From an uncultured Oscillibacter sp. (lineage in GTDB: Bacteria > Bacillota > Clostridia > Oscillospirales > Oscillospiraceae): a stretch of 48,270 nucleotides of DNA. A model generated the notes under the pieces. It worked only from the letters and a program-made list of their open reading frames with translations, searched no databases and was not told the origin of the DNA. The stretch covers positions 1-48,270 of the forward strand of contig CAJUQM010000019.1 of assembly GCA_910588005.1 (NCBI GenBank). Direction: 5' to 3'. Positions 1 to 7,391 of this stretch are shown here, one piece after another. Each line of letters starts with the position of its first letter. The stretch's first letter is position 1. The position numbers and the translations under genes were made by a program.

Positions 1-2
1 CG

Positions 3-101
3 GTGGACTTCAATTTTGCCGACGAGTATCAACGCATACTTGATTACATTGAGAATAATCACAACATACTCACGGTGATAGAAAAAAAGCCTGCGATATA
101 G
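3..101 (+). CDS. C-terminal end of an unidentified protein (cut by window edge)
   Basis: An open frame enters from the left edge and runs 32 codons to a TAG. The visible tail is hydrophilic and rich in Asp, Glu, Asn and Ile, ending in KKPAI. It is too short to assign to a family. It converges with the leftward collagen-like gene that ends 30 bp further on, and no clear terminator hairpin lies between them. The frame has no start in view, so it could be chance. Confidence 0.35.
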   Translation: MDFNFADEYQRILDYIENNHNILTVIEKKPAI

Positions 102-131
102 TAGACTTAACAACCCATCACCAAGCAAAGG

Positions 132-572
132 TTATTGTTGTGCATAAATAAACGGCGCAGTGGGACCCATGGCTCCGTCTGGTCCGGTGGGTCCGGTGGG
201 TCCGGTAGGCCCGGTGACACCAGTGGCACCGGCCGCAGGCCCAACCGGCCCGGCGGGACCCGCAGCCCCGGCAGGTCCAGGCAGAACGGGGGCGTTTAGG
301 GCCGCGCTGAGCTTGGAGGATAGCATCATTTGTTGTTCTGCAATGCCGGACATGGTATCCTGCACACTCCGATTGACCCGCAGGACCTCTTCAATCGTAG
401 CTGTTTCATCAAGTCCCGGCAGGGTTCCCAGGATATATTGCAGCTTTTCGCCCTCGGCGTTGAGGAGATGACTCAGGCTAAGTTCCTCGGCGGCGATGGA
501 GGAGATGATCTCATTGAGACTTTCCTCCCTGGTCAGGGAGGGATCAATTTGGGGAAACGTGGGCTGTGACAT
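132..572 (-). CDS. Short collagen-like spore-surface protein
   Basis: This 146-residue protein has two parts. Residues 1 to about 95 are a helical module shared with its two neighbours (hallmark LSHLLNAEGEKLQYILGTLPG-like stretch, hallmark core NAEGEKLQ). Residues about 96-138 are Gly-X-Y repeats of the GPT/GPV/GPA type. The protein then stops in a short tail ending YAQQ, with no globular C-terminal domain. Proteins of this build occur on the spore or cell surface of Firmicutes; trimerisation through the Gly-X-Y stretch is expected from the family. The TAAGGAGG ribosome site overlaps the stop codon of the upstream collagen-like gene only 13 bp away, so the two are co-transcribed and probably translationally coupled. 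It may be a C-terminally truncated copy of the upstream paralogue. Confidence 0.8.
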   Translation of the reverse strand: MSQPTFPQIDPSLTREESLNEIISSIAAEELSLSHLLNAEGEKLQYILGTLPGLDETATIEEVLRVNRSVQDTMSGIAEQQMMLSSKLSAALNAPVLPGPAGAAGPAGPVGPAAGATGVTGPTGPTGPTGPDGAMGPTAPFIYAQQ

Positions 573-585
573 AAGACTTTCCTCC

Positions 586-1698
586 TTAGCTCAACCGGAT
601 CAGCGTCAGTGAAGCGCCGGCGGAGCCGGGCAGCAGTGTTGTCACAGATGCGATACCGAACATCTCTAAAGAGACCGTATCCCCGGCGGAGAGATTGAGC
701 AGGAGTTCGTTGGAGAAATGACTTAAAGACACCAGAGGAGCTACGGTGGAGGCCGTGTTGGCAACGCCGTTGATCAGCAGACGGGTGCCGCTCGCCAAAG
801 CCGCAGTGGTATTGATATCATAGGAGAGCAGATAGCGCCCGGCGGTCTGCACTGTGAAGACCGTATTGCCCGCGTTCACGGTGATGTCGGGGGATAAGAG
901 CTGACTGTCGGGCAGGGGGACCAGGGTGCCTGTGAGGATAACGGCCAACACAGTGCCGTTAGTGTTGGCAGCGTATGCGGATGTTGCGGTGACATTGGGT
1001 CCGGTAGCCCCGGTGGGACCCGTAACACCAGTGGTTCCGGTAGCGCCAGTGGGTCCGGTGGCGCCGGTAGCCCCGGTGGGTCCGGCTGCGCCAGCGGGTC
1101 CGGCGGAACCTGTGGGACCTGTAGCGCCGGTTGCTCCGGCAGGACCTGCGGGACCGGTAGCTCCGGTGGAACCGGCTGCTCCGGCAGGGCCAGTGGGACC
1201 TGCAGCTCCGGCGGGACCCGCAGCGCCAGTTGGCCCGGTGGGGCCGGTTGCCCCGTCAGCGCCGTTCGCACCGGCAGAACCGGCAGGACCGGTGGCGCCA
1301 TCCGCCCCGGTAGCTCCGGTGGGACCGGTAGGACCGGTGGCACCCGCAGGTCCGCCTGCAGGCCCGGTGGGTCCGGTGGGTCCGGTAGGTCCGGTGGGTC
1401 CTTGCATGGGGGAGGCCTCCAGAGCACCCTGCATTTTTGCCTTCAAGAAGAGCTGGTTTTGTACAGCGGTCTCCAGCAGGCCGCGGACACTCTCGTTAGC
1501 GGCCAGCACTTCGCTGACCGTGGCAGGAGGACCGCTGAGTCCCGGCAAGGTCCCGAGGATATATTGCAGTTTTTCGCCCTCGGCGTTGAGGATATGGCTC
1601 AGGCCGAGTTCCTCCATCGCAATGGAGGAAAGAATCTGATTGACCGCGTCCTCCCGCTGGATCGGCGGGTCGACGGCGGGAAAGCTTGGAAGAGACAT
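586..1698 (-). CDS. Collagen-like (BclA-type) spore-surface glycoprotein candidate
   Basis: This 370-residue protein has three parts. Residues 1 to about 95 form the same N-terminal module as both neighbours. Residues about 98-237 are uninterrupted Gly-X-Y triplets dominated by GPT, GAT and GPA; Thr-rich triplets of this type are the glycosylation sites in Bacillus BclA. Residues about 240-370 form a beta-rich C-terminal domain resembling the TNF/C1q-like trimerising domain of BclA. The family forms filaments on the exosporium or outer spore surface. The start codon has GAAAGGAGA 8 bp upstream. A sigma-K-type promoter lies about 90 bp upstream, fitting late mother-cell expression. The gene is followed by a short collagen-like paralogue in the same operon. 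The surface role is inferred from architecture. Confidence 0.85.
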   Translation of the reverse strand: MSLPSFPAVDPPIQREDAVNQILSSIAMEELGLSHILNAEGEKLQYILGTLPGLSGPPATVSEVLAANESVRGLLETAVQNQLFLKAKMQGALEASPMQGPTGPTGPTGPTGPAGGPAGATGPTGPTGATGADGATGPAGSAGANGADGATGPTGPTGAAGPAGAAGPTGPAGAAGSTGATGPAGPAGATGATGPTGSAGPAGAAGPTGATGATGPTGATGTTGVTGPTGATGPNVTATSAYAANTNGTVLAVILTGTLVPLPDSQLLSPDITVNAGNTVFTVQTAGRYLLSYDINTTAALASGTRLLINGVANTASTVAPLVSLSHFSNELLLNLSAGDTVSLEMFGIASVTTLLPGSAGASLTLIRLS

Positions 1699-1786
1699 AT
1701 TCGAAATCTCCTTTCAAACTGGGACGCCAGCCGGAAGCGCAGCGCCGTAGCGGCGCTGGATGTTCTCTGCGGCAAGACGTCCGGGA

Positions 1787-1814
1787 TATTTTATGCAATG
1801 GTAAAGCGGTAAGT
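1787..1814 (-). promoter_or_regulatory. Candidate sigma-K promoter for the leftward collagen-like genes
   Basis: Read on the minus strand, AC (1814-1813) is followed by exactly 17 bp and then CATAAAATA (1795-1787). The published sigma-K consensus is AC-N17-CATANNNTA, so every fixed position matches. Transcription would start near 1780, leaving an 80-nt leader. A matching promoter for the divergent gene lies 16 bp away. Confidence 0.6.
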
Positions 1815-1830
1815 TCCGGGGATAGGCAGA

Positions 1831-1858
1831 ACCGAACCGCCCCGGCCGGCATAGGATA
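1831..1858 (+). promoter_or_regulatory. Candidate sigma-K promoter for the rightward spore-surface gene
   Basis: AC (1831-1832), 17 bp, then CATAGGATA (1850-1858): a full match to the sigma-K consensus AC-N17-CATANNNTA. Transcription would start near 1866, about 70 nt before the ATG at 1937. Together with the divergent partner it suggests coordinated late sporulation expression. Confidence 0.6.
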
Positions 1859-1936
1859 GTGCGGCGGCGTAAAGCGTTCTGCCGCACATCGCTGTCCCAG
1901 CCTCCGGACTAAGGACAGCGCTATGGAGTTTTCGTT

Positions 1937-2728
1937 ATGTCTATGCCTTCCTTTCCGCCCAACGGGGCGGATTTGACACAGGAGGAGGCCCTGACGATGA
2001 TCATTGCGTCCATCGCCATGGAGGAGCTTGCCCTGAGTCATATCCTCAACGCCGAGGGCGAAAAACTGCAATATATCCTTGGAACCCTGCCGGGCGCAAA
2101 GCCTTGCGCCGAACCGCAGGATGTGCTGGCTGTCAACAAAAGCGTCACGGCTCTTTTGGAGGCGGTGACGCAGAATCAGATGTTGTTGAAAAGCAAGTTA
2201 GAACGAGTGCTGGAGGTCTGTCCGTCTCCAGTACAGCCCTGTTTGCCTCCCTGCGGACCGGGATCCTGTCCGCCTCCCTGTGGCTGTAAGCCGAACCCCT
2301 GTGAAAGGAGCGGTCTCCAGCTGGCAGGCCAGCGGGAGGGAATGCTGTGGAACCGGGGCTGCCGCCTGCCTTGGCGGCAGCAGGTCCAGCGGGGAAAAAA
2401 CATCCGCTGGGATGAACAGGAACCTACGCAGATCCGGCTGAACCCTGGAAAAGTTTACATGGTCCAGTACACATTAAATGTCTGTGCTATGCACGCCTCG
2501 GAGGAGGCGGGGGTGATTTTTCTCAGGCAGACGCCTTGCAGTGCCTTTACGGAGACGCTTCCCCTGTATGTTCCTATGAAACAGTTTACAGGCAGTCCCC
2601 AGACGCTGCGCTATACCGCCGTGCTGTATCCTCGGATGGAGGGAGGGACTGCGGAGTTGTCTTTGGCGTTGGATGCCAAAAACGCTCTTTGTGTGGAGCA
2701 GGCGGTTATGAATGTGGTGGAGCTTTAA
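1937..2728 (+). CDS. Spore-surface protein paralogue with Cys/Pro linker instead of collagen repeat
   Basis: This 263-residue protein begins with the same 90-residue module as the two collagen-like genes, with the NAEGEKLQYILGTLPG signature near residues 38-53. In place of Gly-X-Y repeats it has a short linker with about eight cysteines in CPPCG-like steps (residues about 94-122). A C-terminal domain of about 135 residues follows; it looks beta-rich and carries further cysteines. Disulfide cross-linking on the spore surface is a reasonable inference. GGAG sits 8 bp before the ATG. The gene is divergent from the collagen-like pair and has its own sigma-K-like promoter. I do not recognise the C-terminal domain; by position it replaces the C1q-like domain of the neighbour. 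Confidence 0.75.
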   Translation: MSMPSFPPNGADLTQEEALTMIIASIAMEELALSHILNAEGEKLQYILGTLPGAKPCAEPQDVLAVNKSVTALLEAVTQNQMLLKSKLERVLEVCPSPVQPCLPPCGPGSCPPPCGCKPNPCERSGLQLAGQREGMLWNRGCRLPWRQQVQRGKNIRWDEQEPTQIRLNPGKVYMVQYTLNVCAMHASEEAGVIFLRQTPCSAFTETLPLYVPMKQFTGSPQTLRYTAVLYPRMEGGTAELSLALDAKNALCVEQAVMNVVEL

Positions 2729-2792
2729 AACTGCGGGGCTGTTTCTGCATTCAGAGGAATTGGCCTGTCTTGCGGCAAGAGTTGGATTATAG

Positions 2793-2827
2793 GCAGAAAC
2801 CCAGACAGCCGCTGTCTGGGTTTCTGC
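2793..2827. terminator. Perfect 16-bp hairpin after the spore-surface gene
   Basis: The arms GCAGAAACCCAGACAG and its exact complement flank a 3-nt loop. No T-tract follows on the plus strand, so it may act as a weak terminator or an RNA-stability element. It lies 65 bp after the stop codon. Confidence 0.5.
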
Positions 2828-2913
2828 TTGGATGTCCTGAATTGTGACGATCTATAGCCCGTGGCAGGCGGACTGCAGTCCTTTGCCATGAAATTTTCAC
2901 AGTCGAATCCTCC

Positions 2914-2942
2914 TTGTATTTTTTTGAGAAATGGCGTATCAT
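2914..2942 (+). promoter_or_regulatory. Sigma-A promoter of the nucleoside kinase gene
   Basis: TTGTAT (2914-2919), 17 bp, TATCAT (2937-2942). The start codon at 3011 follows after about 60 nt, with GAGGAGG placed 7-8 bp before it. Confidence 0.5.
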
Positions 2943-3010
2943 AGAAGGAGAAATCCGGAAAGCTCGGCAGTCCGCCTCCCAAGCGGGGCGATCATAGAGG
3001 AGGTTATTCC

Positions 3011-4681
3011 ATGGAAGAGAAGAGAATGATAGAGGTTACTGTAGAGGGCGAAGTGTATACCTATCCCCACGGAACGCCTTATCGCGTCATCGCGGCGGAT
3101 TTTCAGGACCGGTTCCCCTGCGAGATCCTTTTGGTTAACCGGGATGGAAAACTCTGTGAACTCCATAAGGTCTTGGATCGGAATTGTACACTGAAGATGG
3201 TCACCGCGCAGGACAAGCCCGGTATTCAGACCTATGAGCGCAGCGCGGTTTTTCTGATGTTGAAGGCCTTTTACGACGTGGTGGGCCGGGAGAATGTGGA
3301 GCGCATCTCTGTGGAGTATTCTCTCAGCAGCGCTCTTTTTGTTCTGGCTCGCGGCAATTTCACACTGGACCAGCCTCTTCTGGAGCAGGTGGAGGCCCGA
3401 ATGCGGGAACTCTCCGCTGCGGCAAAGCCCATTGAGAAGCGGTCTATCAGTACCGATGACGCCATCGACCTGTTCCGTGAGGCCAAGCTGATCCATAAGG
3501 CGCAGCTTTTTAGCTTCCGCATCAACTCCCATGTCAACGTTTACTCTCTGGACGGTTTTGTGGACTATTTTTATGGCTATATGGCACCGGATACCGGTTA
3601 TATCAAGTGCTTTGGCCTGGAGCTGTTTGAAAACGGCTTTGTTCTGCGCCTGCCTACCCAGAAGAATCCCAATCAGCTGGGAGACTTCCGGCCCTCCAAA
3701 AAGGTTTTCCGGGAGCTTTACGAGTCCACGCTGCGTTCCCAGGCGTTGTGCGCCGCTAACGTAGCGGAGCTGAATACCGCTATTTCCCAGGGAAATGCCA
3801 CGCCGCTGATTCTGGCCCATGAGGCCATGATGGAGAAGAAGATCGGCGACATTGCCGCGGAGATCGCCCAACGGAGGGAAGTCCGTTTTGTTATGATCGC
3901 GGGACCCTCCTCTTCCGGCAAGACTACATTCTCCCACCGGCTGTCTACCCAGTTGCGGGCCTGCGGACTGCGGCCCCATGCCATTGCCACAGACAACTAT
4001 TTTAAAAATCGGGAGGACACGCCCCGGGACGAGAACGGAAACTACGATTTCGAGGGGCTGGGGGCTATGGACGTGGAGCAGTTCAACACGGACATGAGCC
4101 GGCTGTTAAACGGCGAAACGGTGGAAATCCCGTCTTTCAATTTCAAAAAGGGCGCCCGGGAGTATAACGGAAACTTTCTCACGCTGAGGGAGGGAGATGT
4201 GCTGGTGATCGAGGGGATTCACTGCCTCAACGACCAGTTTACCCACTCTCTGCCCAAGGAGAGTAAATATAAGATTTATATCAGCTGCCTTACCACGCTG
4301 AATATTGACGACCACAACCGTATTCCCACCACCGATGCCCGCCTTCTCCGGCGCATTGAGCGGGACGCCCGGACGCGGGGTTACAGTGCCCAGGCGACCA
4401 TCAAGATGTGGCCCTCTGTCCGGCGAGGCGAGGAGAATAACATCTTCCCCTTCCAGGACAGTGCGGACATGATTTTCAACTCGGCCCTGATCTACGAGAC
4501 ATCTCTGCTGAAACCCTATGTACAGCCTTTGCTCTTTGGCGTTCCCCGAGACAGCGAGGAATATATCGAGGCGAAGCGCCTGCTGAAATTTTTGAACTAC
4601 TTCCTTCCAATCCCCGCAGACAATATTCCCAAGACCTCCCTTATGCGGGAGTTCATCGGCGGGGGATGCTACCACGCCTGA
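3011..4681 (+). CDS. TGS-domain nucleoside (uridine-type) kinase
   Basis: This 556-residue protein combines an N-terminal TGS-like domain (residues about 1-65), a middle region related to threonyl-tRNA synthetase second additional domains (about 70-280), and a C-terminal P-loop kinase of the uridine kinase/phosphoribulokinase family. The P-loop GPSSSGKTT is at about residue 297, and the downstream kinase part includes TDNYF and the VIEGIH Walker-B-like strand. This fusion is typical of Clostridia and Thermotogae and is annotated as nucleoside kinase; the exact nucleoside is not known from sequence. The family transfers phosphate from ATP to a nucleoside in the cytoplasm (pyrimidine salvage). 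The gene is monocistronic, with its own promoter and a strong bidirectional terminator shared with the convergent transporter gene. Confidence 0.88.
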   Translation: MEEKRMIEVTVEGEVYTYPHGTPYRVIAADFQDRFPCEILLVNRDGKLCELHKVLDRNCTLKMVTAQDKPGIQTYERSAVFLMLKAFYDVVGRENVERISVEYSLSSALFVLARGNFTLDQPLLEQVEARMRELSAAAKPIEKRSISTDDAIDLFREAKLIHKAQLFSFRINSHVNVYSLDGFVDYFYGYMAPDTGYIKCFGLELFENGFVLRLPTQKNPNQLGDFRPSKKVFRELYESTLRSQALCAANVAELNTAISQGNATPLILAHEAMMEKKIGDIAAEIAQRREVRFVMIAGPSSSGKTTFSHRLSTQLRACGLRPHAIATDNYFKNREDTPRDENGNYDFEGLGAMDVEQFNTDMSRLLNGETVEIPSFNFKKGAREYNGNFLTLREGDVLVIEGIHCLNDQFTHSLPKESKYKIYISCLTTLNIDDHNRIPTTDARLLRRIERDARTRGYSAQATIKMWPSVRRGEENNIFPFQDSADMIFNSALIYETSLLKPYVQPLLFGVPRDSEEYIEAKRLLKFLNYFLPIPADNIPKTSLMREFIGGGCYHA

Positions 4682-4685
4682 CAGG

Positions 4686-4729
4686 GCAAGGGCATCTTGG
4701 ATCATTTCCGTGATCCAAGATGCCCTTGC
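4686..4729. terminator. Bidirectional terminator between convergent genes
   Basis: A perfect 19-bp stem (left arm GCAAGGGCATCTTGGATCA) closes a 6-nt loop. It begins 5 bp after the kinase stop and 18 bp beyond the stop of the leftward transporter gene, so it can end transcription from both sides. Confidence 0.85.
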
Positions 4730-4746
4730 TATTACCGGTGACCTGG

Positions 4747-6132
4747 TTAGGAGAGGCCGATTGCCTGACCGACAAAGACCACCACTGCAGAGAGTACTGT
4801 GGCCGCTGCGATGAACTTCCAAACCGCTTTGGCCCAGCGGTCCCAGGGGATGTTGCCGCTCATGGCCAGACCGGCCATCAGTACGCCGGAGGTGGGCCAG
4901 AACATATTGGTGAAGCCGTCTCCCAACTGATAGGCCACAATAGTGAGCTGGCCGTTCAGCCCCAGAATATCGCCCAGGGGAGACAGAATCGGCATCAGGA
5001 TCGCCGCCTTGGCACTGGCGGAAGTGATGAAGGCATTGAGTAAAACGGTGATCAAATTGATGGCAACCCCGGTCAAAGAGGCGGGGATGACGCCAATCGC
5101 GCCGGCCAGGAAGTTGATGACGGTGTGCAGAACATTGGCGCTCTCCAACAGGATCAGGATCGTCCGGGCGGCGCCGATGACCAGGGCGGAGGGAATGATC
5201 ATCTTGGCGCCTTCAGTGAAGCTGTTGGCCATCTGATTGCCGGTCATGCCGTAGGCAATGCCGCCAAGGATGCCGGTGAAGATGAATACGCCGGTGATCT
5301 CCTGGAGATACCAGCCCCACATTGTGCTGCCTACGGCGGATAGGATGATACCGGCCAGAGTGATGATAAATACCAATTTCCGCCGGACGGTGAACTCCGG
5401 CTCTTCGCTCAGATCGGGCTGCGTGACGCCCTCCACGCCGTAGACCAGGCTGTTTTTAGGATCCTTGTCCAGACGTTTGGCATAGGCCAGCACGAAGACG
5501 CAGGCCAGCGCGGTAAAAAGCGCCCAGACAACCACCCGGAAAGCTAGGCCGGAGTAAACCGGCAGGCTCAAAATGCCCTGGCACAGCGCTGTGGTGTAAA
5601 CGTTCAAAGGCCCGGTGGCATAGCCGCAGATCGCGCCGAGGCCCACGACCATGAATCCCAGTATGTTGTCATAGCCCATGGCCACAGCCATAGTCACTGT
5701 GATGGGGATGAACACCAACTGTCCCTCCAGCCAGCCCAGGTAGCCGCCTATGGTGGAATAGATCACCGTCATGATGACCAAAACGAGCTTGTTTTTCCCC
5801 TTGAGCAGACGGAGCAGCGCAAAGATTCCGGCGCTCAGAGCGCCTGTATCCGTGATGATCTGGAAGCCGGCTACCACCAGAATAACCAGCATCATGATGT
5901 CCACAGAGGCTGCCATGCCCTTGGAGATCGAGGTAAGCAGAGTGTGGAAGCTGGTGGGGGTTTGGGTCTCCAAATAAGTGAAGGAATCGGCTACCACCAC
6001 ATTGCGGTTGGCCGCCTCGTCAAAGGCAAACTCATATGTGCCGGCGGGAATTATATATGTGAGTATCGCAGACAGAAGAATGAGGAAGATCACGATGACA
6101 TACACGTGAGGAACTTTAAGCTCTTTTTTCAT
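4747..6132 (-). CDS. YfcC/DcuC-family membrane transporter
   Basis: This 461-residue polytopic membrane protein belongs to the YfcC (C4-dicarboxylate carrier, DcuC-like) group. The N-terminus is KKELKVPHVYV followed at once by a hydrophobic helix and IIPAGTYEF, a family signature. About 11-12 hydrophobic segments follow, and the C-terminal half has the NMFWPTSGVLMAGL signature near the end. Members are thought to be ion-coupled carriers of carboxylates, amino acids or short peptides. The start was set at 6132, where GAGAGG precedes the ATG; the open frame extends upstream but overlaps the M20 gene in another frame, so that extension was dropped. It is the last gene of the sigma-54 operon and presumably imports the substrate handled by the upstream hydrolases. 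The substrate is unknown. Confidence 0.85.
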   Translation of the reverse strand: MKKELKVPHVYVIVIFLILLSAILTYIIPAGTYEFAFDEAANRNVVVADSFTYLETQTPTSFHTLLTSISKGMAASVDIMMLVILVVAGFQIITDTGALSAGIFALLRLLKGKNKLVLVIMTVIYSTIGGYLGWLEGQLVFIPITVTMAVAMGYDNILGFMVVGLGAICGYATGPLNVYTTALCQGILSLPVYSGLAFRVVVWALFTALACVFVLAYAKRLDKDPKNSLVYGVEGVTQPDLSEEPEFTVRRKLVFIITLAGIILSAVGSTMWGWYLQEITGVFIFTGILGGIAYGMTGNQMANSFTEGAKMIIPSALVIGAARTILILLESANVLHTVINFLAGAIGVIPASLTGVAINLITVLLNAFITSASAKAAILMPILSPLGDILGLNGQLTIVAYQLGDGFTNMFWPTSGVLMAGLAMSGNIPWDRWAKAVWKFIAAATVLSAVVVFVGQAIGLS

Positions 6133-6154
6133 ACAGTTTCCCTCTCTTTTATAA

Positions 6155-7345
6155 TCAGGATGGCCCTTCTTGTGACAGGAAATTAAATGCGATCTGGGAG
6201 TGGAGGGCGGCAGCTTTTGGGATAGCGCTTTCATCCACTGTAAATTTTTCGCTGTGCAGCGGATGGACCGCGCCAACATCCGGATTTCGTACACCGATGT
6301 GGTAGAAAGAACCGGTGACATGCTCAATAAAATAGCCAAAGTCCTCGGTGAGCATGGTGGGTTCCCGATAAGTGATAAGATTTTCCTCCCCAAGAAGCTG
6401 CCTTACGGAGCGGGCGGCCAAGTCTGTGGCGTCATCGTGGTTGACGATTCCGGAGTAGCCATAGGTAATATCCAGGTCCACGGTGGCGCCGTTGGCCTCA
6501 GCTACGCCATGGATCACCTGGGGAACGAGCTGATTGATCTTCTCCCGGTTTTTCGTGCCGAAGACCCGGTACTGCCCCACAATTTTGGCCTCGCCGCTGA
6601 TGATGCTGAACCGGTTGCCGCAGTGGAACTCTCCCAGAGAGAGCACGCAGGGTTCCGCCGGCGGCATCCGGCGGCTGGGGATGGTCTGGAGCGCCATAAC
6701 AATCTGAGCGCCCACCACGATGGGATCGATGCCGTTGTGGGGTTCCGCGCCGTGGGTGCTGACGCCGTGGACAGTGGCGGTGAAGATATCCGAAGTGGCG
6801 TAGAAATTGCCGTATTTAACAGCCACCTGGCCTGCGGGAAGGTTGGGGTCCACATGGGCGCCGAATACCGCGTCCACATGCGGAGACTCCATACAGCCCG
6901 CCTCAATCATCCGTTTGGCGCCGCCCCAGCCCTCCTCGTCCGGCTGAAAGAAAAACTTTACGTTTCCGCACAGCTGGTCCCGGTGCTTGGACAGCAGCTT
7001 GGCGGCTCCCAGCAGGGCGGCCATATGAACGTCATGACCGCAGGCGTGCATCATACCGGCTTCGTGGGAGGAGAAGGGGAGTCCGGTTTGCTCCTGTACC
7101 GGCAGGGCGTCCATGTCGGAGCGGAAGGCCACGGTGCGGCCCGGGCGGCCGCCCCGCAGCAGCCCTACTACGGCGGTATCCAACATGGTCTGAACCTCAA
7201 TGCCGTTTTTCTGCAAAAACTCCTGGATCAGCTTTGAGGTCTGAAATTCATGATTTCCAATCTCGGGGTGGGTGTGAAGCTGGCGGCGGATGCCGGTGAG
7301 TTCTGCCTGAATTTCCTTCGCCTCTTTTAAAAAGTCAATGCGCAT
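6155..7345 (-). CDS. M20-family amidohydrolase (N-acyl amino acid / peptide hydrolase)
   Basis: This 396-residue protein is a metal-dependent M20D amidohydrolase of the hippurate hydrolase/AbgB/N-acyl-L-amino-acid amidohydrolase group. Visible motifs: RRQLHTHPE near the N-terminus, FRSDMDALPVQE (about 73-84) with a metal-binding Asp, MHACGHDVHMAALLG (about 98-112) with Cys and His ligands, and FFFQPDEEGWGGA (about 131-143) with the catalytic Glu pair. A dimerisation domain follows, then the C-terminal metal-binding region with GAVHPLHSEKF. The family splits N-acyl or N-aroyl amino acids and some dipeptides in the cytoplasm. AGAGGTG lies 8 bp before the ATG. It sits in the sigma-54 operon next to a transporter and an aminotransferase, which suggests that the released amino acid is catabolised. 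Confidence 0.9.
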   Translation of the reverse strand: MRIDFLKEAKEIQAELTGIRRQLHTHPEIGNHEFQTSKLIQEFLQKNGIEVQTMLDTAVVGLLRGGRPGRTVAFRSDMDALPVQEQTGLPFSSHEAGMMHACGHDVHMAALLGAAKLLSKHRDQLCGNVKFFFQPDEEGWGGAKRMIEAGCMESPHVDAVFGAHVDPNLPAGQVAVKYGNFYATSDIFTATVHGVSTHGAEPHNGIDPIVVGAQIVMALQTIPSRRMPPAEPCVLSLGEFHCGNRFSIISGEAKIVGQYRVFGTKNREKINQLVPQVIHGVAEANGATVDLDITYGYSGIVNHDDATDLAARSVRQLLGEENLITYREPTMLTEDFGYFIEHVTGSFYHIGVRNPDVGAVHPLHSEKFTVDESAIPKAAALHSQIAFNFLSQEGPS

Positions 7346-7391
7346 GTTCGGTCACCTCTTCTATCTGATTGGGTGCACAGCAGCAGGGGAA

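Noticed and set aside
1000..1400. Short tandem-repeat DNA resembling a CRISPR array
   Set aside because: The repeats are codon-periodic GGTCCGGTGGG-like units encoding Gly-Pro-Thr; there are no unique spacers of constant length and no cas genes.
876..1639. Long open frames on both strands over the collagen-like repeat
   Set aside because: The Gly-X-Y repeat has a 9-bp-like periodic composition that keeps other frames open; their products are low-complexity Pro/Val/Ala repeats with no ribosome sites.
6133..6393. N-terminal extension of the YfcC transporter
   Set aside because: It overlaps the M20 gene, lacks a ribosome site, and the family N-terminus begins at the internal Met at 6132.
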